NCBI RefSeq assembly: GCF_022539315.1
Contig: NC_066316.1
Span: forward strand, 95,598,179 to 95,662,178
DNA: 64,000 bases
DNA from: Serinus canaria
Lineage: Eukaryota; Chordata; Aves; Passeriformes; Fringillidae
Direction: 5' to 3'
Shown here one piece after another: positions 27,701 to 40,914 of the stretch (its first letter is position 1; every line of letters starts with the position of its first letter). A program made the position numbers and the translations under genes. The notes under the pieces are model-generated. The model did not search any database and was not told the DNA's origin. It was given only the letters and a program-made list of their open reading frames with translations.

Positions 27701-28867
27701 CTCTGCCATGTTGAGGTGGAAGCTGGAGTAAAAAGGTTTTTCAGAGTGTGCATACTTGTATGAGAAAATCTTCATTATATAGGTTATCACCATTAACCTA
27801 CTGTTTTTTAGAGATTGGAGGTGTAGCTAGCGACAGATAATTATCACAAAGTCTTTTCTATCCATTTTACATTCCTTTCCTCTCTCTTCGCAAAAACTTC
27901 CTTTTGACAGAACAAGCAATTTGTATTACTTCAGCTTCATGAGTTCTACATAGTCTGGGAAGTAAAACATTTTTTTATCTTTATTGACAGATGATAAGAC
28001 TGAAATAGTAAACTTTCATGGAGATTTAATGAGTCAGGCCTTAACCTAGAAGTATTGCCCTGGAACCACAAAAACCCCTCCATATTTTAACATTTAATTG
28101 CTACTTGCAAGCTCTATTTATTTTTGAAAGAGATTAATTTATTTATTTGTACTTAGTATTCATTAGACAGGGGTGATACCCTTCAATCAGTGAAGATTTG
28201 TCAAATGCTTTTCTTGAACAAGAAGTCATTTTTAGCAAATAGTATAGCCCACAAAAGAAACCAAGAACATCTGGAAGGTTGGCAATGTGTGTCTTTCATT
28301 TATTATACACATGTATTAAGATGTTTAAATGGAAAAAGAAAAAAGTTCTGAAGTCTACATTTCTGCACCATCCCTCTAGGGTCCTTTACATTTCTGTGAT
28401 TGGTTATTCAAAACAGAATGCATTAGATGCATTTCGGAGTAAAGCAAGGACTTAATTGAAACAATATACAAGTACTGGAGCAACATTTACCAATGTTTGA
28501 TGTTATAATTTTGTAACTTCTGCTTTATTTTAGCTAAATACACATTTAGTCTTTGTGGTCCTCTCCTGATTTCAATAGGAGTTAGTTACACTGGACTCAA
28601 TGCCTTGAGGAAACTTCTGCCAAAGCACAGGATTTATGTCCTGATATCACATGTGCACCTTCCCTAGGGCAGTTGTCTCTTATAGGCACAAAACACAAAT
28701 CCCATCCCTCTAAAGCAATCAGACATCTGGGTTGAATGGTTTGATGGATGTTCTTGCCTCTCCCTCTTGACTGAAGGCAGGACCTAGGAAACCTGAACAG
28801 AATAATTTTTCAGTAACGTCTCTGCTTCTAGATGAGATGAATCCCACTCCTAGTGTGTAATCCCTAT
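24716..28867. other. Unique non-coding sequence
   Basis: No gene is identified. A short 40-bp direct duplication is at 25020-25088. The 109-codon frame at 26602-26931 (+) has a hydrophobic middle part but no signature, and flanking splice sites were not obvious. 28719-28867 continues an open frame from the CR1 element to its right but does not match CR1 in my reading. Confidence 0.5.
25020..25088 (+). repeat. Imperfect direct duplication, 40-bp period
   Basis: The phrase CAAGTTCCTGCACCTTG occurs at 25030 and again at 25070, within nearly identical surroundings (ATAAATTATA versus ATAAATTACA upstream). About 1.7 copies are present. It looks like a small replication-slippage duplication. Confidence 0.7.
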
Positions 28868-29607
28868 TTTTCTGAGGACCCCAGACCAGGGTGCATCCTT
28901 GTGGGGGCTCACCAGGGTAGAGCAGAGGGACAGAATCTCCTCCCTCACCCTGCTGGCCCATGCTACTTGTGATGTAGCCCAGGACATGTTTGGCTTTTTG
29001 GGCTGCAAGGATGGGTGGCTGGGTCATGTCCAGCCTCTCACCCACCAGCACCCCCAAACCCCTCTCAGAAGGGCTGCTTTCAATCTGTTCATCCCCCACC
29101 CTCAAACTGATAGTAGGGGTTTTCCCAACCCAGGTGCAGCACCTTGGTCTTGTTAAACCTCATGAGATTCTCATGGGCCACTTCTCGAGCTTGTCCTGGT
29201 CCCTCTGGATGGCGTCCCATCCTTTAGGAGTGTCAGTCACACCACTCAGCTTGGTGTCTTGCAAATTTTGCTGAGGGGACATTTGATTCCTTTGTTAATT
29301 TCATTAATGAAGATATTAGACAACACCAGTTCCAATGCAGATTCCTGAGGGACACCTCCTGTCACTGATGTCTGTCAGGACACTGAGCCATTGACCACTA
29401 TCCTCTTGGTGTCCAATCAATTCCTCATCCACCAAACAGTCCACGCATCAAATCCAGCTCTCTCCAGCTGAGAGAGAAGGACACTGTGGGGACCTGTCCA
29501 AGGCCTTATTGAAGTGCAGGTAGTTGACATCTGCAGCCCTTTCTTTGTCCACTGATGAAGCTGATCCATCATATTTAACATGCACAGTGTTGGCCAACAG
29601 TCCATAC
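28868..29607 (-). mobile_element. CR1 LINE fragment, reverse-transcriptase C-terminal half (-)
   Basis: On the minus strand, the frame at 28719-29105 contains GLGVLVGERLDMT followed by AAQKAKHVLGYITSSM and then LVWGPQKN. These correspond to the CR1 polymerase blocks usually written LGVLVD-KLDMS, ALAAQKANHILGCIK and LWGPQ-KKD. Upstream (29250-29607), the DNA matches the CR1 phrases around the reverse-transcriptase core, including the DFSKAFDTV-like region, here decayed to HFNKALDRS. Frameshifts separate the blocks, and both the 5' half and the 3' UTR are missing. The fragment cannot make active enzyme. Confidence 0.88.
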
Positions 29608-32600
29608 TGAAAAAGGTAGGTGGGACAGGCTAGAGGAAATGTTTTGTTGAAATTTAATAAGATGTGTGAGTACCTAGCAAAAAATAAAGACAAATAGGGC
29701 CCAGTCATTGTTCTGGGTAGCTTGGTGTAGATGCTGCAATGTCTGAGGATGTGCTGGCAATGTGTGGCATTTGTAGGATGCAGAATGCACCTGTGGAATG
29801 GGGACAAGGGAGTTAAACTGTTAGAGTGGAAAACATTGAAAGATTTATTCTGATCACCGGCTCGTTATCATACATGTGTTATTGATTTGAATAAACAATT
29901 TTTGGTCATCAGAATGACAAAAAAACACTTTAAACATTTTAACATTTTTAAAAAAACACTTAGGCCCAAAGCAGAAAAATGGTACAGTCATGGGGATGCA
30001 TGTCATTTAGCTGATAGTCCGGGCTGCTGATATTTACAAAAGGAAGAATGTTATATATTCTAATATGTTTATTATTGAATTGGATGCTAGTTTTCCTGGT
30101 GTCCTCTGCAACTTGTTAGAAGTGAGTGTGGTTGCAGACATATTGCAACAGGGAAGTGGTCTCAATTTTAGAAATAAAGGTTGATGGAGGTTTGTTAATC
30201 TGAGGAGGCTTGCACCCAAGTTAGACTCTTTTCAGTTTCTTTCAGTTTCTTTCTCCCCAATTTTTTGGTCTGTAGTACATCAGGATTCTAAAATAATTAA
30301 TGTATTAGTAAATTAGGTTTGAATTTTCAAGTTTATAGATAGATTCTGCTTCTCAGAAGAAATGTAGATGGGAAATGCAATTGTATCCTTTTAGCTCCTT
30401 ATATGTAATAATACAAATTGCTTCTAGAGCACCTGTGAGATGGGAAATTGTGATAAGAATCTGCAGGTAAAAAGCACAAAACTCACAGGTTATGAAATGA
30501 CTCTGTATTTGCTTACAGCTACAAAACCCCACTTGTAAGGACTGGAGGCAAATATCATAAATGCATTTTTTACATCAGTCACTTTAAAACTGAACATTAT
30601 CAGCATTTAAAAACATAACATTTAAAATAACCATTAGCTTGAGGTTTTTCAAATTTGTTTTTTCCTTGTAGTTCTCACTACTTTTTCTTGAAAACATACA
30701 TGACTTTGAAAATTGTGGCATTAAACATTGAAACCACAAACGCATTTTGCAACTTGGAATTTTTAGGCTTTACAGTAAAGGCTAAATTGAAAGAACACAG
30801 TGCTCACCAGCTCATACAATAAAAGCATCCCCGTGCCTGTGTCTCACACCAGTGCAACATGAGATGGATGGGATGAGATGAGATGACATGACATTCATCC
30901 TGGGGGAATACATCAGCTGGCAGAGACCTTCACCCACATACAGGTCAGTTCTCTTTTGAGCAGATGTGAGATAATTGCAAGCAGTGTGAGAGCCTACATT
31001 GCTGGGTCAGAGGGTGAATCTGCTCTCCTTCCAACGCAACGCTCACCCAGAGTCATATTTACATATATGGGAAAACAATTTAACCTGATGGCTTCACAGA
31101 TGAACAACAGGGATGGATTTGGCCTGGTGTCTTTGCTCCTCAACTGCCTATGAGCCTAATTGAATTTTAGCATAATTAAACTCACCGTGTACTGACAGAT
31201 TGCATTTCACACTGCCCCCCATACCATGGCAGAGGAAAGGAGTTTGCTTCAGGTGCTGTTGCCTTTTCCCAAGGGCCTGAATAAATGGAAACGGGAGGGG
31301 GAGCTGTGGCAACATGAAAAAGAAAGGGAATTATTACTTTGCTTTCAATAAAGGAGGAAGAGGAAAAATTTCCATTTGTTTTAACCCTACTTTTGCTCAC
31401 CTGAAAGACAACATTGTTTGACCTAACAGAACAGGGACTAGGAAGGCATAGGGTGGCCAAATACAAATATGCTGGGCAGTGAATGAGACACTATTGACAC
31501 ATAAAAAACTGAGTGTAAATAGCAGACAGGAAAAAACACAGACTGGAAATATGAAAGTTTCTAGCTCATTAGAGCAACAGTTTCTGCCTCCTAGTAGACT
31601 AAGCAAAATTTTAAGCACTGTTATAGTAGAAATTGGCAGGTTACTAAGAAGTTTGGTGACTGAACAGCAGAGAATTGGATTCAGAATTCCAAAGTTCTCC
31701 TGGGATTTTGTGGGTTTGAGGAAGGAAAAGTAAATCTAGCTTGGTGCTGTAAATAGTCCTTTAGGATACCTCAGTTGCTTTAAGAAAGAGCAGATACACA
31801 AGAAGAACCTGGAAAAACCCCAAGATATTAACACAGTACTTATGGAGGGGTGAGTCCTGCTTTCAATCTGTGTTCTGGCAAGGGAGAATGTGTGGGCCTG
31901 TGCCTTGCACATGGGCTGTAATTGCTCTCTGTATGCTGGCCTCTGAGAGGGAAGAGGGCAGCATTGCTGTAGCAAATGCCTGCAATAGCCTTGTTAGCTT
32001 GTAAAGGAGGATGCAGGGCTGTGAATTCTCAGAGGAGTTAGGTGCTTCTTCCTGGCACAGTTAGCTATCTAACTGTGCTAGGAGAGCAGTCTAAGAACTT
32101 GCCCAAGTGTTCTCAGCTGTCCCTACTGCCCAGCTTACACAGCTCCCTTGGTTTTGCTGTGCATGCAATGTGCCCATGTTTAAAGCTTTAACTGTGATTT
32201 CCAAAGGTCTCCATGGAAACGACTTCAGCTACCTAAGCTAGCACACCTGTCTTGAGTGGGATCATCATCAACACCTGTCATTCCCCCAGGAAGGGAATTA
32301 CCAGCCTCACTGGCTGCTACCCAGAACACATAGATTCTGCTGAATTCCAGCATTGAATTCATTTCTGCACTTCATCAGAGCAGCAAAAACTTCAATATTA
32401 TGAAGAAAATCTGCTCCAGTCATACGGTAGATAAAAAAAAAAAGCCAAGTAGATTCTCACCTGGTGAAGGACAGAAAGAAATATGAGTTTCTTCTAAAAT
32501 TACTAAGGTATTTGTATCCTACTGTGCTAGCAGTGATATTAAACCTTTCCCCAAATAGAATACATTGAAAGTTGGTATAGTGCTCCTTGCATTCACTTAA

Positions 32601-33847
32601 CAGTATGAAAGGGTAAAATTCAGTAAATGAAAAACGCTCTACAGACTTATTAATTGTTCTGGTTTTGTGATATGTTTCTTTCCTTTTGGTCCTTCATCAG
32701 ATCTTCAGTTAGAGTTATTTTGCTGCCATTTAGCAAACATTTCCCCTTTTAAATACTTGTTAATAAAATTCAGTGAGGGCTATGGTGAAATGACATAGTA
32801 AATATATTAAGCAACATAAAACTGCACATACAGTTAAAAATATTGTTCTGATGTTAAAAATAGTTCAGCAATAATGTTTAAGAACATTTTTAATGATGTT
32901 AGCATTGTTACAATGATAAGAAACTATCTTCTTGTCAAACTGAAATTCCTTTTTCTTTTTTATTTAGACCTGTCATGCAATATTTTATTCTATACAATTT
33001 AGACACAAAGAGTGTACCCATGAAAGATGGGATTTTACAGAATAATAGTGGAACAGTAATTGAAAATGTTATTTCTTCTGCATCACATAATTTGATCTGC
33101 TTTTGTTTAATTCACACCATAGCTAAATAAGTTCCTCCTTCTAAGTAAAACATTTCAAAATAGTCTTATTCTAGTTGCCCTATGTCATTTGTCAGTAATT
33201 GTGTGGCTTCCTGAAGTGAGATTTTCAGCTAAAATCCCTGTTGTCTCTAATTAATGGGGTAATTTTATTCATTATTTGTGGTTGGAATGAATAATTTTAA
33301 TGCTTAAATGGGACCTTTTAAACAGCCACACAGTTAACCTGCTTTTTACCCATAGACAAAAAGAGTAATAACTGAAAACTACAACACAACCTACCTCTGC
33401 CACTTTCTCAGCTGAGGCTGTAAGTCTGTGTTTTTATTTGTGTATTTAAGTCTGTGTTTTGTTTGAATCCCTTGACAATGGGATTCAAAACCAGCTACCT
33501 CTTGCACACAAGCTCAAAACTGTCTTTTCCTCAGTGATCAGCAATTGTGTTGACAAAGCCAAACTCATGCTGTCCTACACTTACCCACTTTGCCCTGGAT
33601 TGAGAATGAATGCCAGAGCAAGAAAAGCTGCATTACATAAAACCTGCACATGCATGGAGTGGATGCAACAAAATGGAAGAGGCAGGTGCATGTGCTGTAC
33701 TTTCACAGCAGGGGAAATGCAGGCTTCAGGATGGAGACATGCTCATAATTAAGTTTTTTGTAACTTTCTGTGCTCTTCTCAGCAGTTATTGTTACCAGTG
33801 TACCCTGATGGCTGAGGCTGGAAATGGTTAATGGGACAAAGCACAGC
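29608..33847. other. Unique non-coding sequence
   Basis: I find no gene or recognisable transposon. Minor features are a short TTTCAGTTTC duplication near 30228-30250 and a GATGG/GATGA purine run near 30861-30890. A duplicated AAGTCTGTGTTTT word occurs at about 33421 and 33449. Open frames reach 97 codons (33459-33752, +) but show no conserved features. Confidence 0.5.
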
Positions 33848-34048
33848 TTTTCTTATATATATTTTTCTTATATATAATTTTCTTATATATTATTTTTCTT
33901 ATATATTATTTTTCTTATATATTATTTTTCTTATATATTATTTTTCTTATATATTATTTTTCTTATATATTATTTTTCTTATATAATATTTTTCTTATAT
34001 ATTATTTTTCTTATATTTTTATTTTATATTTTTATTATATATTTTAGT
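33848..34048 (+). repeat. AT-rich minisatellite, 16-bp unit CTTATATATTATTTTT
   Basis: Eleven successive unit starts are visible at 33852, 33867, 33882, 33898, 33914, 33930, 33946, 33962, 33978, 33994 and 34010. Two 15-bp units are followed by exact 16-bp spacing, and a degenerate tail runs to about 34048. Central units are almost identical. That suggests recent expansion or continuing homogenisation, so length is likely to vary between individuals. Confidence 0.95.
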
Positions 34049-37000
34049 AACAGAGAAACAGACTCGTGCATGATAATACCTGTAATAAGAAATGCTCACT
34101 CTTTCAGGTCATTTTCAGGTGATTTTCCTACAGTATGACCTTCTTAAGAAAAGCAATTTTTATTTTTTAATTTTAAGTCCTAGGACAGAAGTAGTGGCAG
34201 TTTTGCCAGGCAGTAGGGCTTTTCTGTTTGCAGGAAGTGTGTGAAAGGACTGGAACCTGCCTTCCCTCTGAGCAGAGTAGGATACTTAAGGGTTACTGAG
34301 TTTGGAAGAGAGAGAATGAGGTGGCTATCCCAGAGCTACTGCACCACTTCTGTGAGAGGCTGGAGGATGGTGCTGGAGAGGTCCTCATGTGATTACAAAT
34401 TTGTATAGTTTAAAGAGAATCTTCTAAAATAGACTGCAGAAAATTCCTCTACAAGTGAACGAAGTATTTGTGCAGGATATTGGATCGTGCTGTTTAAATG
34501 TCTTCATCTAATGATGGAGGAATTCTGCTAGAAGAAAACCATCAAGGATTAGAAGATGCTGAACTCCTAAGATGATAAGTGCTATTTCTAAGGACAAATA
34601 TAGGTATCTAAATAAGAAATAACTAAAAAAAAATATTCTCACAGAAAAGAGGAAACTTATCCTGGATTAAAGAACTACTGTGAACTTTTGTTACAGACAA
34701 TTTTTCTAATTTAATGCCTAGGCCTTATGAATTTATTTTAATGTGGGCCATATTTAATCCTAATGCTAAACTCTGGCTATAAAAGGTAATTGGACAATGA
34801 ATCACCTTGTATCTACTATAATTTTTAAATTAACAGTGACAGGACCCATCTGAAGATGAGACAAACTCCTTGTGAAGAAAACAGGTATAATGAAAGTCTT
34901 CAAAAGAGTTCTAAGTCTTTTTTTAGTAGTACTTTAGAAAATGCCTGCTTGCAAAAGTACCAGCATTATTCCTTGAACTAAGTGCTCTGATAATGCATCA
35001 GATTCCATGGAAATGATTTCTGACTGCAATTCTTTAAGGTTTATCAAGTTTCTTGTCACATGCATTTCCTTGTGACCAAAGTTTCCATGAGATAAACTTA
35101 CAAATGAACCCATCCAGCAAGAAAAAAAGATTGTTCAAGACTCTAATAGGCCACAAATTGGATTGCTGAACAATCCTCTAATCTGTTGTCTCTGTTCTTC
35201 TTTCTCTATAACTAAGACTAGGGAAAAAAAAGCTATGAGCTGCTGTCAGTTGTAATTATTCCCAACTCAGATAAAATGTCCTGACCTGTGAGAGGTAGGT
35301 CAAATGTCAGAGAAGGCTTATGGGAAACACTAGAAGGGTGAAGGATTCTAAATAAGCTTGCAAGTATTTACCCCTTTTGTAGAAAATAGCTGTGAATTTC
35401 TAAACCAGAAAAAATATAGAAAATGTCATGACATGTCTACAGTGACCCTGTCTATACTAATCTCTTGTCAGGCATATTGATGAGTTAAGTGGCTTAATAA
35501 TTATTTTGCCATCAAAGATGACACACATTGATGTCTCTTCAGCAGGTACCTTTATTATATATTTTATGTCTGGATTAGAACAGATTAAGTCATGATGTTT
35601 AATGTCTGTGTATATGCATTCATGATAAAACTTAAACCAACATGTTTTCATTTGGATGAATTTGCTAATCAGTCACATGTACCAAATAATTCTTTGTACA
35701 GACAACAAATTAATAATCCTAAATTTAAAAAAATCATTTTAAAGTACAAAAAATTACTGCCTCTCAGAACTACATTGTTGCTATGTTTATAGGTTGTGAT
35801 GGTAACTATTTATTTTTTGTTGGAGGAATCTGTAATTTGTTTTTTCTTTAATGTTAAAGTACAAGCCACTCACTTGAAATGAGAGACTAGAAGTGACTTG
35901 AACAAGCCACTCACTTATGAAAGGAAATGATTGGATAAAATGGTTCCTACCAACTGAAAACTGAAGCATCAGACCCACAGGTTCGTGAATATTGCCTGAA
36001 ATTTTTTGTTCATGCTGGACTAGTCACTCATATGCATGATACAACCAGTTTTCACTATTAACCCCTCCCTGCATTTAGTGCATAAATACAGCTGAAGCAG
36101 TATGCCTAGCTTGAAGTAAAGCAGGTTAAATGTGGAGAATAGGGAGCATGATCAGCACTTACAAATGCTTCAGACTGAAGTAATTATCTTTTATGTATCA
36201 TTAAATAGGATGTAAAGTCAGGGATATGTGTCAGGTAGTGAGAACCAGGATATTTAGTCCAATCTGTAGTACCCTTTATCTTGTACAATAATATGATTTC
36301 TCTGATTATTTATAAAGCATTAAATGAATACTGAATGTCTTTAAAGGTGAATATGCTGCTGGCTTGCAAGCACAGGAGAATCTTGTTGACTTACAGAATG
36401 AAGTACTATTCTCACAGTTCTTATACTGCTTCTGTAGCCAATAAAAGATATCCTTTCCTTGGGAATTCTAATGGAGAGGACACTTTGGCTGAATTCCCCT
36501 CCTCTTTCTTCTCAACTGGAATATTAAAATATTAACCAGTTATCTGTTGAGCCATACCAAGACTGTTTTAATTTTGCTGCTGCTTCAAATCCATTTTAAG
36601 TGACCTTACCCTTCTTCCTAATGCATAATAAATGGAATCACTAATTCTTTTAGAAAAATATGTAAAAAAGGATCTTCAATTTTAAATGAGCATAATCTGT
36701 ATAGACATTAGTTTAAGTAAATGGTAATGCATCCCACAGTATTTTTCCCCTAGTACTAAGCACAAGGACATGTGTGTGTCAGGTCCTTCCTCATTATTGC
36801 TTCTTCAATGACCTTTTATCTTTATTGTTTTAGGTTAAAACAGCATATTAATGCTTAAAATGCAAAAGCCAGATTTATGTAAAAATTTCATAGACTTTTA
36901 TACTCTGTAAAGACAGTCTTTGGAAACCTATAATTTGCAGGCTATGGTTAGATGTCTTTTCAGACAAGAAAAACATGGTAATGAGTTTCAGTAGAGTTAG

Positions 37001-40000
37001 AGCGATTGCTGTATTTCAGTTTTGCTTTATTGTTAAGATTATATTAATTCTAAGGGTTTATTTGGCCAGGTCTGGCTCCACCTCAGTTATATGGGACATT
37101 TCCAGATATGAGAGGTTTCATCAGGAATACTGGTCAAGTCAGTGGGACAGATTTCCCAAGTGATTTAACGGGAGTTGAACAACTTTTTTAAAGCAAACTG
37201 GTTTCAATATAGAAATATTGTTTTGGTAGCTATCCATCCCATAAACAGTCTCGAATATTAAAATTAGTCCAAATGGTTGATTGTTTGCTGAGTTCATTCC
37301 AATACTTTCCTGCTATAGCTACTGCAGCCACAGAAAGAAGCCTGTGATCAATAAACAGCTTTCATTTTAGGCATCAATCCTTTATTCATACAAATCCAGA
37401 TTTTCAGCCTTCTAGTACTTTTGCTCACAGCTCTTTTTTCTTCAATGTATAGTAGAAATAAATTGAAGTCACTTCACCAGACCTTGACACACCACAAAAC
37501 TAGGAAGCAGATAATACTGCATATCACAAGAAAGTAAAATGTTTGATGTCTTTTTAGTGATTCTCTAAGTACTACACAGGCAGCAAGGAGGGCAGGGTCT
37601 GCCTTCTGCTGCTGTGTGGAATCACTGACTCTCAATTCTCTGCCCTTGATCAAAGCACCAGTGTACAAACTATGCGGATTCTTTGCTTATTTTTTGCCAA
37701 AGTCGGGATTAAATGCACAAGATGGTATTTCTTGTTGGACTGAGATGTTTATTACTTCTTATCTATATTACAGTTTCACTAACTGTGATTCTACAGCCCT
37801 TCTCTCTAACAAACTAAAAATGGAGCCTTATCTCTCTCTCTCTTTACAAGGACTTTTAAGGATAAATGTCCGATTAAGAAATGACACCTAAATTATTTTT
37901 ATTTTTAACCCAATAACTAATCACTCGTGTCCCCCAATGCTGACTTTTTTATCCAATTCCACAATACCACCCAAACCCAGGAAGAAGGTGAACCATCTTG
38001 CTTTATGTATATTACTATATTCTAAAACATTAAACTCTTAAGTTTTCCACCATGTGATATTGCACACTTCTATTCAAGCTACACACCTGTAATCCCAGTT
38101 CTGTCATTCAATTTTGGAAGCTTTCTCCATGGCCTCAGGTCAAATGCAGTGTTTCCTCTGGGGTCAATGCCTGTCAGCACAGAAAGTCTAAAATTCTCAC
38201 AAGCAGGGGTTCCAACACCTCTAGCCATAGTTTCAATGTGCCTACAGGTCACATTGAAATAGGAGATGGCTTGCCATATTAGAGTGGATAATAGATAATG
38301 CATTTTTTGCATACTGTCAACTGGCACACATTTATGCAGGAGTTTTAAGCTGCAATATAATGAAATAAATTACTGCCCTTGGATGCCTTTCAATTTTCCA
38401 ATCTGGGCTCTTCACACTTGAAGTGACCAGTTGGGAAAATATTCATACCCTTTTAAGACTGCTACTTCTGATATATAAGGGAAAGAAGTACAATTGAAAC
38501 TTGATGACAAAAATAGTGGCTTTTTAATGCAGAGCTTTAATTTGCTTAACTCACAGAAGTCAAAGAAACAAAATTTGTCTTATGTCTTCTGCATCTTAAC
38601 CAGTAGTTAAATAGGTTCCTCTGAATATCTATTATATTAGTTTCAAAGAATAATATGAAAATGTTTAATTTCTTGTTTACATGTACCCTTACTATTATTT
38701 ATATGATATGATTCAGAAGACATAGTTTCTTGGAGTCTGCACAGAGATGTTATCTCTTCTACCACAGTCCATATCTCAGCACTTGCTTCTCACTCGAAAA
38801 AATAATCTGTATGTCCTTGAAATCAAAGTCTGATGCTATAAGAAGTACACATCTATAAAAAGAAACTGAACTACTTTGTCATTGTATAATTATAAAATAG
38901 TAAAATAAACTCAGCAAAATTCATTTACAAGGAAGAAAAGTAATTGAAATGCTATTTTTAATAGCTGTCTTACAAAGAGATTGATGATTGTAAATTTGTG
39001 AAACATTTAAATGATCAGTGTAACAACTTTTGTTTATGTTGTGTAAGTATCAGTTTTTGAAGTACTTTTTCTGCTAGTTTGAGTCAAAACCCCCATTAAA
39101 AATAGAGGACTTTGAGATGAAAGTCGTATGGTAGTGTCAGTTATTGTTTCCACTATAAAACTTCATTATCATATAGAACACTCAAATGTCTTTGCACAGA
39201 GGAAAAAAAACCCGGCCCAAAAGACATTGCAGAGTGTGTAGAGGTTTAAATATCTGCAATGGATTTTAGGACTTATTTGAAAAAAAAAAGAAGGAATTAT
39301 TCCTGCCTTGTAATTTGTGAAGCCAGTTTTAGTCTTGACTGCTGTACTAGCTATTTCTGATCTGTCATTTTTCTTGGTGACGAAAATTCTACTGACCTGA
39401 AAGATCTCCAGGGGCACAACAAAAGCCTGTTGCTGATATGTAATATTTTCATTCACTACTAAATAAGGACCCAAATCTTTTTGCTGCAGTTCAACCTTTC
39501 TTGTTCTATTTAATGGATAGCTAATGAATCTGAATTAAAATAAATATTCCACACTATAAATGAAAAAAGAATATAACTTAAATATATATAATATCTATCT
39601 GAAATACTACATATTAAATACATTAAAAAATACATGATTTTGCAAAAAATATTCTAACTTATCTTGTAACCAATTTAAAATTCTCTGTGTGGTTAGGAGA
39701 TTTGACAGGATAAATATGTACTGGGCTGGAGCAAAATAAGTAGTCATGGTCTTGCTAGACAGTGATAGCATTTTGTTTCAGTCTAAGTTCTGAAAAACTC
39801 AGTTGAGATAACAATTGAGCTGTAACATCAAATTAAAAAAGAAATGGTATAGTGAAACTTTCTTCAAACCAATATGCCAAAAACTGATTCACACTTTTTA
39901 AAGAGGACTCGTTTCTAGGGTGATCTTATGATTGCAATTCTTGTTCCATATCTGCATCTTTTCTTCAGCCTATTCTCCCTCTGCATGGTAAGAATTTCCC

Positions 40001-40516
40001 ACAAGAGCACAAACTGAATAACACCTTAGCTGATGATTATCTCTTGGCTATCAGGATGGTTAGAGATGAACTGCTCAGAGCAGTAACACAGTAATAGCTG
40101 GCAGCAGTAAGGGCCACTCTGTGCAGTTAAAGTGTAGAACATGTGCTTTTACCAACCACATGCTGGCCAGCTAAAAAACAGAGTTAAAAAACAGAGGCCA
40201 AAACCCCCTCAAACCCTCCCCTCCCCAGCCAGGGAATCAGAATAAAATTTCACTGATCATTTCCCATCTACCCTTCAAAAATTCATCCCAGAACATTCCA
40301 TGGTTTGTCATAGGGTCATTCCTTGTATGACAATATAATCTCTTTGTTTTTAGAATCTGTCATCCCTGGGCTGAAGGGTTTGACTCTGAGGGCGAGTACT
40401 GATAAGGATATGGAAGCTGCTGTGACATTCCATGCAGAATAAGGGAATCTGTTTTAAGCTTGAAGCAGCTGCATAGTCTCACTTACACCTGTCTGCCAAA
40501 ATAGGGATTTGGTGAG
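34049..40516. other. Unique AT-rich non-coding sequence
   Basis: No gene or transposable element is recognised over about 6.5 kb. A 15-bp direct repeat ACAAGCCACTCACTT occurs at 35861 and 35902. A GC-richer patch at 34185-34390 and the AT-rich but complex block 34690-34800 are unexplained. Short open frames on both strands look like chance. Confidence 0.5.
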
Positions 40517-40522
40517 GCACCT
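40517..40522. repeat. Target-site duplication, left copy (GCACCT)
   Basis: This 6-bp word is repeated exactly at 40909-40914, bracketing the second solo LTR. Confidence 0.8.
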
Positions 40523-40908
40523 TGATGCATTGTTCACAGGGGTCTTAGGATGAGGGAAGAGATGAGAAACTTGACTCCATGTTCAGAAGGCTTTGTTTAT
40601 TATTTTATGATACATATTAAATTAAAAACTATACTAAAAGAACAGAAGAAAGGATTTCATTAGAAGGCTTAGCTAAGAATAGAAAAGGAATGAATAACAA
40701 AGGTTTGTCTCTGACTGAGACAGTCTGGACACAGTGGACTGTGATTGGCCATTAATTAGAAACAACCAGATGAGGCCAATCCCAGATCCACCTGTTGCAT
40801 TCCACAGCAGCAGATAAGAATTGTTTACAGTTTGTTCCTGAGGCCTCTCAGCAACTCAGGAGGGAAAAATCCTAAGGAAAGGATTTTTCATAGAACATGT
40901 CAGTGAGA
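40523..40908 (-). mobile_element. Solo LTR of an endogenous retrovirus, copy 2
   Basis: This 386-bp block is the same family and orientation as 8155-8542 and can be aligned along its whole length with scattered substitutions and small indels. On the minus strand it starts TCTCACTG and ends CATCA. The opening TG has become TC. Perfect 6-bp TSDs (GCACCT) flank it. A minus-strand AATAAA signal is at 40596-40601, and CCAAT-box arms are at 40739-40750 and 40774-40785. No internal retroviral genes adjoin it. Its TSD differs from that of copy 1, so the two LTRs are separate integrations and not the ends of one provirus. Confidence 0.88.
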
Positions 40909-40914
40909 GCACCT
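40909..40914. repeat. Target-site duplication, right copy (GCACCT)
   Basis: Exact partner of 40517-40522. Confidence 0.8.

Noticed and set aside
28899..29274. Plus-strand frames of 85 and 94 codons
   Set aside because: They are antisense to the CR1 reverse-transcriptase remnant, which reads on the minus strand.
35861..35916. 15-bp direct repeat ACAAGCCACTCACTT with 41-bp spacing
   Set aside because: The flanks do not extend the match, so it is a short chance or slippage duplication and not an array or TSD.
8155..40908. The two 386-388-bp LTRs as ends of one giant provirus
   Set aside because: Each has its own different 6-bp duplication on both sides, and the 32-kb interval holds unrelated unique DNA and CR1 elements.
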